NCBI GenBank assembly: GCA_004335835.1
Contig: RWJK01001666.1
Coordinates: forward strand, 1-27,866
DNA length: 27,866 nucleotides
Source: Scenedesmus sp. ARA3
Lineage: Eukaryota > Chlorophyta > Chlorophyceae > Sphaeropleales > Scenedesmaceae
Direction of reading: 5' to 3'
Below the pieces are notes generated by a model. It ran no database searches. It saw nothing but the letters and a program-made list of their open reading frames with translations, and was not told where the DNA came from. Position numbers and translations under genes: made by a program. Within the stretch, counting starts at the first letter, position 1; every line of letters begins with the position of its first letter. Positions 20,010 to 27,866 of the stretch are shown here, piece by piece.

Positions 20010-21829
20010 GGAAGCAGTAGCCAGCAGCAGCACCGAGACAGGCCTGATATGGGCCGCAGGGCAAACCGGCGAGTCAAGATTCCATTGCCTAAGCGGCCAA
20101 GCCAGAGCAACACATCTAGCCAAGCAGCAGCAGCAGCAGCAGCAGCAGGAGCAGCAGCAGCAGCAGCAGCAGAGCCATCAACAGCAGCCGACTTTGCAGC
20201 GGCCGCAGAAGCAGCAGCGGCAGGCATCGAACCCGAAGCGCCGGGTTTCAAGGAGCGCGCGCTAATGATGGGACTGTTAGAAGCCATGGATTTAAACACG
20301 CGTGATCAGTTTGAGCAGTACATGTCGCAGCAGCTGCAGCAAGTTGAGCAGGAGCAGCAGCAGGCAGCAGCAGTGGATTTCCTGCAAGCAGCAATGGACA
20401 AGGCAGCTGACAAAGCCCTAAACCACGGGGAAGGTGCCACAGAGCAAAACCCTGGGCAGGTGTTTGAGACTGAAGAAGGCAATACTGTGATGTGGCAGGC
20501 ACTAAGAGGTGAGCATCAGCGTGAAAAGGTTGCAGTAAGCACACTTTGCAGAAGCACATCTGCAACATAATGCTCACTCACATCAGCACGGAGCATCAGC
20601 ACTGTGACCAGCTGCACTGCAGCAGATGCAGATCAGTTGTCATAAGCACCTCAAAGGGTGCAGAAGCACCGCTGCTGGACACCAGTCTATTTCCCTTGCG
20701 CTCTGTTCAAATGCCTGCCTGTCTGTTGAGCAGCGCTGCTGGAAAAGGCAGCAGTCTTGTTCATTTGCCTCAGCCCAGCTGCTGCTTTATTTCTGCTGCC
20801 TGCCTGCCACCTACTATTTGCCTATTCTGTCCACCTGGTGTCGTCTGCTGCTGCCTGCAGAGCAGTTCAGTGCAGCAGAAGTAGCAGTCCTTGATGATGT
20901 GCTAGGGGCTGACTGGGCCTCTTTCCGTGCTCGTGCGATGCAGCTGCTGCTACACACTACTGCCTGCTGCATGCTGCTGCTGCCGCATGTCGCCTGCTGC
21001 TGCCTGCAGAGCAGTTCAGTGCAGCAGAAGTTGCAGTCCTTGATGATGCGCTTGGGTCTGACTGGGCCTCTTTCAGTGCCCGGGCAATGCAGCTGCTGCT
21101 ACCCACTACTGCTCGCTGCCTGCTGCCACAACATGTCGCCTTCTGCTGCCTGCAGAGCAGTTCAGTGCAGCAGAGGTGGCAGTGCTTGATGATGTGCTTG
21201 GGGCTGACTGGGCCTCTTTCAGTGCTCGGGCGATACAGCCTGAGACAGTAGCGCGCATTGCGGCGCTGGACATGCAGCAGCAGGCGCTGCTAATCGACGT
21301 GCTGTCAAAGATCTCCGGCATGACAGGGTGAGTAATGTCGCTCGGCGATTACTGCCAGTTGTTGGTGAGTAATCTGAGGGGGGATTAAGCCTTCACCTGG
21401 CGGCGGCTGGCGCTGCCTGCTGTGTGCTGTGAGTGTTGTCTGTCATTTTTGGTATGACAGGGTGTGGCAGTAATCCAGGTGGTAGATCACCACCCGGCAG
21501 TACTGCTGTCAACAATGCTGCTGTACCAAGTGTGCAGCAAGTGCCAGGAGATGGGATGGGCAAAGATGCGAGCGTTGCAGGGTGCAGCAGCAAGGGGTTC
21601 TGCAGCTGGCGTGCCGGCATTCACCTGCACCTGCACTGCAACGTGGCGGCCCTTTTTGAATCCTGTCTGGGCTTGAAACCAGATGGATGAGCTTCCCTGT
21701 TCATTTGTGTGGTGCTGTCTGCTGTGCTGCTCACCACGCTGCTGCAGGCAGCTGGATGCCTTTGAAGCAAAGCTAGAGCTGGACCCGCAAGCACCCAGCA
21801 GCAGCAGCAGCAGCAGCACTGATGGTACG

Positions 21830-21883
<54 letters not shown>

Positions 21884-22411
21884 CAATCCAGCTGGGGCTC
21901 CTCCTTTCGCAAGAAGCGCTCGGCAAGGGTTGGTAGCAAGGGCCGCAAAGCAGCAGCTGAGGCGCAGCAGTACTGGGACACTTTGATGGATGGCAAGATG
22001 ACTGCCAAGGTGCAGAGGTGAGCAGTGCTGTGGATACTGCACTGCTGCTGGCTAATATGAGAGAACAAATCACCGCCAGAAGTGAGCAATGCTGCGGATA
22101 AGACTGTGTTACTCCACTGCCGCTGGCTACATTTTGAACACATTCACCGCCATATGTAGCTGGCTGTGAATGTGTTCGGTCGGCAGCAAGGGCCGCAAAG
22201 CAGCAGCTGAGGCGCAGCAGTACTGGGACACATTGATGGATGACAGGATGACTGCCAAGGTGCAGAGGTGAGCCGCGGTACTGCTGCAGCTGCTGGCTGT
22301 TGTAGATTCAGAGCCGTGCTGTTCTGTCGTTGCTGTCTGTTGTTGCTGTCTGTCATTGCTGCATTGAGGCCACTCCTGGGTGTATTATACCCGCTCCAGT
22401 TGATGTCGTCG

Positions 22412-22456
<45 letters not shown>

Positions 22457-22461
22457 GCCGC

Positions 22462-22497
<36 letters not shown>

Positions 22498-22596
22498 AGG
22501 ATGCTGGAGCTGACTGGTCAGGCTGCGCGGGGCCAGCTGCAGTACGGGCAGCCGCCCAGCAGGCACTTCAGGGTGCTACAGCAGTGAGTGGGGCTG

Positions 22597-22627
<31 letters not shown>

Positions 22628-23354
22628 GCACTATGCATGCGCTTGTGTTATGTGGTGCTGCACAGGGTGATCTTGGTACTGCTGAACATGGCAGCCACCC
22701 AGCGGGCACTTCAGGGCGCTGACAGAGTGAGTGGCAACAGCAGCAGCAGCAGCCGCAGCAGGACGAGCACCAGCAGCAGCACAAGACGATCTGCTGCTGA
22801 GCAATTAGATCTGCTGTCATTTGCATGCGCCTCTGCTGCAGTGCAAGCGACCTCGCCACAGTGTTGTCCTGGTCTTTGCTCTTTCACGCCATTTGTTCTG
22901 TGACAACTGTGGCATCTTTGGACAGCTGCGGGTTTGGCGCTGACACAGTTGACAAGCTGATGTGTGCACCTGACAGCACTCTATGCTTCCAAATACCAAC
23001 AAATTGCTGCTGCTGCTGCTGCTGCTGCTGTGCTGGTCTTGTTTTGTCCCACACACCTGTCCCACCACCTTGCAGGATGCATCAGCAGATGCTGCAGCTA
23101 GAAGCAGCGCTGGTGCAGCAGCCGGGCAGCATACCTGCTGCTGATGTGGCTGCTGCATATGCAGGGTTGAATGCTCAGCTAAACAGCCTTGTGGCTCAAG
23201 GGGACGAGATAGAAGACACTGCAACACGCTCTGCGCTGCTGTACATGGATGCACTGTTCAACAGCAGCAGAGATGATGATGCTCCTTCGGAAGCCAGCAG
23301 CAGCAGCAGCAGCAGCGGTAGTGGTGACGCAAGTCCTGCCAATGAGCAGCAACA

Positions 23355-23397
<43 letters not shown>

Positions 23398-23433
23398 AGT
23401 CAAGCTGACGCGAGCAGCGAGCCACCAGTAGCT

Positions 23434-23469
<36 letters not shown>

Positions 23470-23882
23470 GGTGGCGTGAGCCTTCGCAAGCTGCAGCGGC
23501 TGGGCAAGTTCCTCAAGGCTGCTGCCAACCTGGAGCCGTTCCAAAACCTGCTGGCTGTGCTGAGTGAAAAGCAGCCACACCTGGCCAGCCCGGAGATGCT
23601 GTGGGTGAGTGCCAGGGCTGGGTTGTTCAGTTGACACAAAGCCGAGTAGCCCACTGAAGCTCAAGCTCGACTTGGTGTCAACTCATTATACAGTCACTCT
23701 GACATAGCAACAAAATGCATGTCCAGTACCTGATGGAACGTTGAGTAGGAAGCAGCATGCGATTGCAAATCTGTCCTCAGCCTGCGGCTGGCGCTGCCAG
23801 CACTGCCATTGTGCGCTGCAAGGTCGGATAAAAGTCCAGGGACGTGCCTTGTTGCTGCCATTCAGCTGCTGGCTTCTCACCC

Positions 23883-23934
<52 letters not shown>

Positions 23935-25360
23935 AAATCTGGGGGTGCACACCTGCAGCTGAGCAACTTGGGAGGCGACGACTGGTTTGTAAAGCCGGAG
24001 CTTCAGGAGCAGGCTTACGCTGCAACACAGGAGGCAGCAGAGGCATTTGCCATGCAGGAAGCCGGCTCATCCAGCAGCAGCAGCAGCAGCAGCAGCGGTG
24101 CGGCTGCTGCCGTGAGTGCTGCGCTGCTGCCGTTTGTTGATGAACAGCGCATTGCTGTGCTTGCTGCTGTGGAGCCCGACACGCTGTGGTTCATGGCGGA
24201 GCTGGTGGGTGGTGTGTTATAACATATGTTACTTTATTTACTATAAAAACATTTTAAATAACAATATGCGACTCATCATTGCGCGTTGAGGTGGTTTGAC
24301 GCACTTGCTTGGTGACTTGAGTGTCTGCCGGAAGGTAGCAGCTGTTACATCAGATGCAATCTCTTGCACACGGCGTGCTCCTGCATTGCTCAAAACCTGG
24401 GTAGCAACAAGCTGATGCCACCTCGTGTTTGCATGCCTGCAGGCTGCAGCTGATTTTGACAAGGACGTGCTGCTCAAGTGGAGCCTGCACCCGACAGTGG
24501 GTCAGCGGCTGATGCCACCTTGTAACACGCTGCTTTGCCGCATGTTTCCTAAAATTTTGTCTGCAGGCTGCTGCTGATTTCGACAAGAACGTGCTGCTCA
24601 AGTGGAGCCTGCACCCCACTGCTGGACAGCTGATGCCACCTTGTAACACGCTGCTTTGCCGCACACTGTCTTTTTTGTTGTCTGCAGGCTGCTGCCGACT
24701 TTGACGAGGACGTGCTGCTCAAGTGGAGCCTGCACCCCACAGTGGGGCAGCTCTTGCTGACCCCATAACACACTGCGTTGCCGCCCAACCTTTTTGCGTG
24801 CCTCTTATTTGCTTGCCTGCAGGCTGCTGCTGATTTCAATGAGGATGTGCTGCTCAAGTGGAGCCTGCACGCCACAGTGGGGCAGCTCATGCCGACCCAT
24901 GATACACTGCACTGCCACTCAATGATCTTGCATGTACTTTCGTGTCAACCTGCAGGCTGCTGCCAATTTTGATGAGGACGTGCTGCTCAATTGGAGCCTG
25001 CAGCCGATAGTGGGGGATGCTGACCCATGACACGCGGCACTGCCGTGCAAGGTGTTTGCATGCCTGCAGGCTGGGGCCAAACTTGACGAGGACATGCCAC
25101 GTCGCCCTGCCATGCTTCATCTCACTCTACTTGCATTGTTCCGCTCGTGTCAATGCCTGCAGGCTGCTTTTGATTTCGACGAGGATGTGCTGCTCAAGTG
25201 GAGCCTGCACCCTACTGTTGGACAGCGCCTGATGAGCGGCGCCTGGCTGAACGAGGTGGCGCTGCCAGATGAGCTAAAGGCACTGTATGCACAAGCCCAA
25301 GTGCCCGACTTTATGGCAGCGCTGAATTTTGACATACAGCAGCAGCAGCAGCAGCAATGA
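19779..25360 (+). CDS. Putative plastid-targeted protein of unknown function
   Basis: Exons: 19779..20508, 21156..21327, 21748..22017, 22500..22583, 23076..23604, 23959..24204, 25163..25360. Phases match throughout, giving 742 aa. I do not recognise the family. The first ~50 residues (MQLHFMQCNRPHAGRCSW and on) are Arg/Cys/Gln-rich with few acids and could be a transit peptide. Downstream, mainly helical segments alternate with Ser, Ala and Gln runs: GFKERALMMGLLEAMDL; EVAVLDDVLGADWASF; IAALDMQQQALLIDVLSKI; AAEAQQYWDTLMDGKMTAKV; SLRKLQRLGKFLKAAANLE; DDWFVKPELQEQAYAATQEA; ALLPFVDEQRIAVLAAVEPD; DFDEDVLLKWSLHPTVGQRL; WLNEVALPDELKALYAQA. No catalytic motif, membrane helix or zinc site is visible. 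The C-terminus ends in a Gln run. Nearly every exon edge is duplicated in the adjoining intron. Confidence 0.68.
20845..21240 (+). repeat. Three-copy duplication of an exon start (EQFSAAEVAVLDDVLG)
   Basis: CTGCCTGCAG|AGCAGTTCAGTGCAGCAGA begins copies at 20861, 21010 and 21156 (offsets 149 and 146). Only the third continues into IQPETVARIAALDM. The first two run instead into ATGCAGCTGCTGCTAC and lead back to the next acceptor. Confidence 0.93.
21308..21475 (+). repeat. Short duplicate of an exon end (GGCATGACAGGGTG)
   Basis: The real exon end ATGACAGG|GTGAGTAATG at 21327 recurs as GGTATGACAGGGTGTGGCAGTAAT near 21451-21473, inside the following intron. This is a short and less certain member of the pattern. 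Confidence 0.55.
21936..22273 (+). repeat. Two-copy duplication of an exon end (GSKGRKAAAEAQQYWDTLMD)
   Basis: About 85 bp ending in AAGGTGCAGAG|GTGAGC (exon end at 22017) are repeated at about 22181-22272 with very few changes (for example TTTGATGGATGGCAAG against TTGATGGATGACAGG). The second copy lies in the intron and keeps the full donor. Confidence 0.93.
22408..22499 (+). repeat. CTG array forming an acceptor site
   Basis: CTG triplets, interrupted by CTA and CCGCCG, run directly into CAG at 22497-22499, the acceptor for the exon starting GATGCTGGAGCTGACTGG. Confidence 0.9.
22540..22760 (+). repeat. Two-copy duplication of an exon end and donor, each followed by a CAG array
   Basis: GGGCAGCCGCCCAGCAGGCACTTCAGGGTGCT ending at the real donor 22583 recurs as GGCAGCCACCCAGCGGGCACTTCAGGGCGCT near 22689-22719. 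Both are followed by GTGAGTGG and then CAG triplets (22600-22627 and 22738-22752). Confidence 0.88.
23883..23934 (+). repeat. (CTG)n array upstream of an acceptor
   Basis: About 17 uninterrupted CTG triplets end some 25 nt before the acceptor CACCTGCAG at 23958. A smaller CTG array at 22997-23031 precedes the acceptor at 23075 in the previous intron. Confidence 0.9.
24433..25215 (+). repeat. Seven-copy tandem array of an acceptor and exon start (AADFDEDVLLKWSLHP)
   Basis: Copies begin right after CTGCAG at 24443, 24567, 24688, 24823, 24956, 25070 and 25163 (offsets 124, 121, 135, 133, 114, 93). All but the sixth keep a recognisable GACGAGGACGTGCTGCTCAAGTGGAGCCTGCAC core. The sixth has drifted most. 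Only the seventh continues into GQRLMSGAWLNEVALP and the stop codon. The first two contain TGTAA (24521-24525, 24642-24646). Confidence 0.95.
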
Positions 25361-25652
25361 TGGCCGATAACGAGAAATATTGTGTGTACAGTGACCTGGC
25401 AGCTGCCAGGCTGCAGGAAGGTCAGGAGGCAGTCGTTTGTGGGCGGCGCCTGGCTGATAACATGGAGTTTTCAGAGTTGTTTAGCATGTGAAGCAGGTAT
25501 AATATGGCTGAATGAGGTGGCACTGCCAGATGAGCTGAAGGCACTTCATGCACAAGCCCAAGTGCCTGACTACATGGCAGCGCTCAACTTTGACATACAG
25601 CAGCAGCAGTAGTAGTGGGCTGAAAGAAGGCCGGAAGGCAGCAATCTGTTTT

Positions 25653-25657
25653 TGTAA
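25653..25657 (+). terminator. TGTAA poly(A) signal downstream of the 742-aa gene
   Basis: This is the first TGTAA after the stop at 25360, 293 nt downstream and beyond the second terminal-exon copy, so that copy would lie in the 3' UTR. Confidence 0.5.
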
Positions 25658-25828
25658 TATGACAGTTTTAGGCATGGTGTTATGACAGTTTTGGCACCTG
25701 GCTGAATGGCGTGGCACTGCCATAAGAGCTCAAGGCGCTGCATGCAAAGATGGACAGTCTAGCATGAAATATGCAAATTTGTGCACCTGCAAGCATTGCT
25801 GGACCCGAAGACCACACATATGCGCAAC

Positions 25829-25866
<38 letters not shown>

Positions 25867-25867
25867 A
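25829..25867. repeat. (GAT)n microsatellite
   Basis: About 12 perfect GAT/ATG triplets, the only non-CAG triplet array of this length in the window. It sits inside the broken third copy of the terminal exon. Confidence 0.95.
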
Positions 25868-26042
25868 TGCGCAGGCGCAGGCGCTGGAGTTCATGGCAGC
25901 GCTCAACTTCAAGATACAGCACCAGCAGCAGTGAGCTGCGGCAGCAGCAGCTGTCAGCTAAGGCAGCAGCAGATGTGCGCCTGTCATTGGCTCGAAAACG
26001 ACTTGTAACACAGATTTTGTGACTTACATATGGCCATTTGTG

Positions 26043-26060
26043 GGCTTCTTCGAAGAAGCC
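26043..26060. other. Perfect 18-bp palindrome
   Basis: GGCTTCTTCGAAGAAGCC is exactly self-complementary with no loop. It may be a dimeric protein-binding site. It lies about 930 bp before the leucine-zipper ATG and 700 bp after the preceding stop. Confidence 0.7.
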
Positions 26061-26328
26061 ATGAAATTCCATGAGCAAGCTTGAGGATGTATAGACCTGG
26101 GAGGCTAGGTGCACACCAACATCAATGTGTGGCCTGCAACTATCTATACCAACATCCATTTCTGTATACAGCATCTTATGTCCCAGGCAGCATTGGTGGT
26201 GTTGACCTGCCAGACCAGGACAACGGTCACCTGGGCGCTGCCCATGATACACCTGGCGGCCAGGTGAATCTGATGCGTTAGGTTGTGCTGCATGTGCGCT
26301 GCCCAGTGGCATATGCCGTAGTAATCGG

Positions 26329-26380
<52 letters not shown>

Positions 26381-26990
26381 CCTGCCGCCAATGGGCCAGA
26401 CAGGGAGCCCGCAGGTTGCCAGGCAGCAGCAAGGTTGGGGGCAAGCCCTGCGTCCGGGCACTACTATCGACTGCCGGCCGTATGTAGTGCGCTCAAGAAC
26501 GTTATGTTGTTTTATGTTTGTTTTGTAAACAATGCGACTTTTTCAAGTAGCTCGGACATAGCGCGCTACGGTGATACCGTATTAGAACCAACAGACTCCA
26601 GTGCCAACGCGCAGTTGCAACTACAGGGCCGGTGACCTGTGCTTACATTTCCTTGAACTTCCTTTAAGCGTCTGTATGCTGCTTCAGTGCGATTTCAGGA
26701 AACGAAAGCTGGGCGTAAGGTATTGTGCACGGTAACAGCATTGTAAGCTGTCCTTGCTTGCTTGTTTTTCTGTAAATCAATGTAAAGCTGGTTTCCGGTC
26801 ATTTCAGAGTCGTAGCAGCTGAATCAACGAAGGATCGTAAGGGGGTCATGTGGTCAGCCTGGTTGGGGCATGACGGGCAGTGCAGTAGGCAACGGTGTAC
26901 ACAGCGCGATCGACTTCTGTTTGCACCCTCGAAAACTTGTAACTAGTACACATCGAAACTGGCGTGTTGTTCACGCAAACAGTTGTGAAC

Positions 26991-27467
26991 ATGGCGAGAA
27001 TCAGGAAGCGCGACAAGTGGAAATCAATGCTGGACGATGTGGAAGAGAAACACAGACAGCTTGAAGCCACTGTGGCTGCTCTGGAGGACGAGCGAGTGAG
27101 ATATACAGCACCTGCGATGGGGAGGGTGGAAGCCCGTGGAACCCGTGCTGCCTCCTCAGCTGACGCACGTGTATCTTTCTTTTTAAACGCACAGGTGCAA
27201 CTCGTACACCGCGCGGACATGCTCTCAGTCGTTGCGGAAGGTGGGAGATGCAAGCCTAGCACACAGCACCACCAGGAGCATGCAGCAACTGCTACCTTGC
27301 TCCTTGCTGCTCATTTTCATTGAGCAAACATCATGCTCAAAGTGGCTCACTGCAACTCCCATGCACTGCAAGTCTATGCTGCTGTACACCTGCTAACAAT
27401 GTCGGCGGGTGTTGCTGTGCAGGCTTGGGAGCAGTAATCCATCACTTGCAGCAGCGCCACCAGCATG

Positions 27468-27529
<62 letters not shown>

Positions 27530-27769
27530 GCCAACAACCTGCACAGCCGGGCACTGCTGCTAGAGCAGCACATCCAGATGGCCCTGCAGCACCTGAATGA
27601 GCCGTCTTTTTGGCCAGCAGATTTCCTGCAAGCAGGCGGCAGCAGCAGCAGCAGGTGCTTGCAGGACAGCGGCTGCAGCAGCGCTGCTGCTGCTGCTGCT
27701 GCTGCGGAGCCCAAGCACTGCAGCACGCTACTGCTGCGGAGCATCTTTGAGCCCGCGTGGGTTGCGCAG
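26991..27769 (+). CDS. Leucine-zipper coiled-coil protein, possibly bZIP-related (3' end probably outside)
   Basis: Exons 26991..27095, 27195..27240, 27423..27769, phases 0, 1 and 0. The ATG (AACATGG) is preceded in frame only by non-ATG codons nearby. The first 11 residues are basic (MARIRKRDKWK). Val17, Leu24, Leu31, Leu38, Leu45 and Leu52 then fall exactly seven apart across two splice junctions, a strong leucine zipper with Glu/Arg at flanking positions. The basic part is too short for a full bZIP DNA-binding region and lacks its Asn-x7-Arg signature, so transcription-factor function is only possible. A long Gln run, NNLHSRALLLEQHIQMALQHLNEPSFW and a Ser/Ala-rich stretch follow. The CAG|GTGCGA at 27769 looks like a donor, so the gene probably continues. 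Read-through would instead stop at TGA 27776. Confidence 0.62.
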
Positions 27770-27856
27770 GTGCGATGAGCAGCATAAATAATTGCAGGTA
27801 ACACACATTGCAGTATCACAATGCCTCGTGTTGCATCACTCACATGTCTAGAAGTG

Positions 27857-27866
27857 CCCCCCCCCC
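27857..27866. other. Poly-C run at the window edge
   Basis: Ten C bases end the window, in a presumed intron. This may be genuine low complexity or the edge of an assembly gap; it cannot be decided here. Confidence 0.5.

Larger units (their letters stand above)
25230..25935 (+). repeat. Three-copy duplication of the terminal coding region (WLNEVALPDELKAL...)
   Basis: The genuine gene end (25230-25360) is followed by copy two at about 25505-25612 (WLNEVALPDELKALHAQAQVPDYMAALNFDIQQQQ, then TAG) and a broken copy three at about 25695-25935. Copy three has TAA inside the WLNGVALP block and an inserted stretch carrying a (GAT)n microsatellite before FMAALNFKIQHQQQ and TGA. Copies two and three are 3' of the stop and are probably UTR or pseudo-exons. 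Confidence 0.88.
25361..26990. other. Intergenic region with terminal-exon copies, microsatellites and a palindrome
   Basis: Besides the two extra terminal-exon copies this stretch has TGTAA signals at 25653, 26004, 26524 and 26742 on the + strand, a CTG array at 26331-26382 and the promoter of the leucine-zipper gene. Short ORFs on either strand (for example around 26081-26281) have no recognisable product. Confidence 0.5.

Noticed and set aside
21621..22073. Cys-rich - strand ORF resembling a metal-binding protein
   Set aside because: The Cys run is a frame of (GCA)n read antisense; it overlaps a well-supported exon on the + strand.
24443..25162. Six cassette exons
   Set aside because: The copies lack good consensus donors and most would shift or stop the frame, so they were left out of the gene model and listed as repeats.
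24433..25215. CRISPR-like or satellite array
   Set aside because: The unit spacing is irregular, each unit is an acceptor plus coding sequence, and the last unit is a real exon. This is a splice-edge duplication.
26081..26281. Small + strand ORF in the intergenic region
   Set aside because: No repeat bias, splice context or recognisable motif; could be chance or a worn fragment.
25680..26444. 254-codon - strand ORF in the 3' region
   Set aside because: It is built from the reverse of the (GAT)n and CTG arrays and of the terminal-exon copies. No family resemblance.
1..27866. tRNA or rRNA genes
   Set aside because: I looked for A/B-box patterns (such as GGTTCRANNCC) and conserved rRNA stretches and saw none. 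A tRNAscan-type run would be decisive.

Overview
The window looks like nuclear DNA of a green alga, most likely a core chlorophyte of the Scenedesmus/Tetradesmus type (order Sphaeropleales). This is an inference from four things: dense CAG/CTG triplet arrays coding for Gln, Ala and Ser runs; many GT-AG introns of about 70-750 nt, with GTGAGN/GTGCGN donors and CTGCAG acceptors; TGTAA poly(A)-type signals; and plant-type gene families. No operons, CRISPR arrays, rRNA, recognisable tRNA or intact transposon were seen.

Layout: (1) 1-1085 (+), the 3' part of a glycine-rich protein A3-like gene with XYPPQ repeats and a Lys/Phe/Gly tail. (2) 2031-8595 (+), a nine-exon gene whose splice phases all agree. 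It joins three N-terminal winged-helix-like repeats, an RNase D-type DEDDy 3'-5' exonuclease and a Ycf45/SpoIIIAA-like P-loop ATPase (1436 aa predicted). (3) 14302-9537 (-), an eight-exon secretory PC-esterase/TBL-like protein with GDS and DxxH motifs (548 aa). (4) 19157-15559 (-), a gene of unknown function with a transit-peptide-like N-terminus and one likely membrane helix. (5) 19779-25360 (+), a seven-exon gene of unknown function (742 aa), also with a transit-like N-terminus, divergent from gene 4. (6) 26991 to the right edge (+), a leucine-zipper coiled-coil protein that probably runs off the window.

The most striking signal is not a gene. In genes 2-5, many exon edges are copied again inside the neighbouring intron, together with their splice site. 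Copies of a donor edge lie downstream of the real donor, and copies of an acceptor edge lie upstream of the real acceptor. They form arrays of two to seven units, mostly spaced 60-250 bp. Two of them give in-frame alternative acceptors, one adding 29 residues to the ATPase and one adding 37 residues with a second GDS box to the esterase. A second pattern is that sense-strand CAG arrays sit just after donors and sense-strand CTG arrays just before acceptors. Both suggest that triplet slippage and short tandem duplication are remodelling introns here.

The genes do not form an obvious pathway. The exonuclease-ATPase gene probably acts on nucleic acid, perhaps in an organelle. The esterase-like gene probably acts in the Golgi or cell wall. 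Genes 4 and 5 share an upstream region of about 620 bp.
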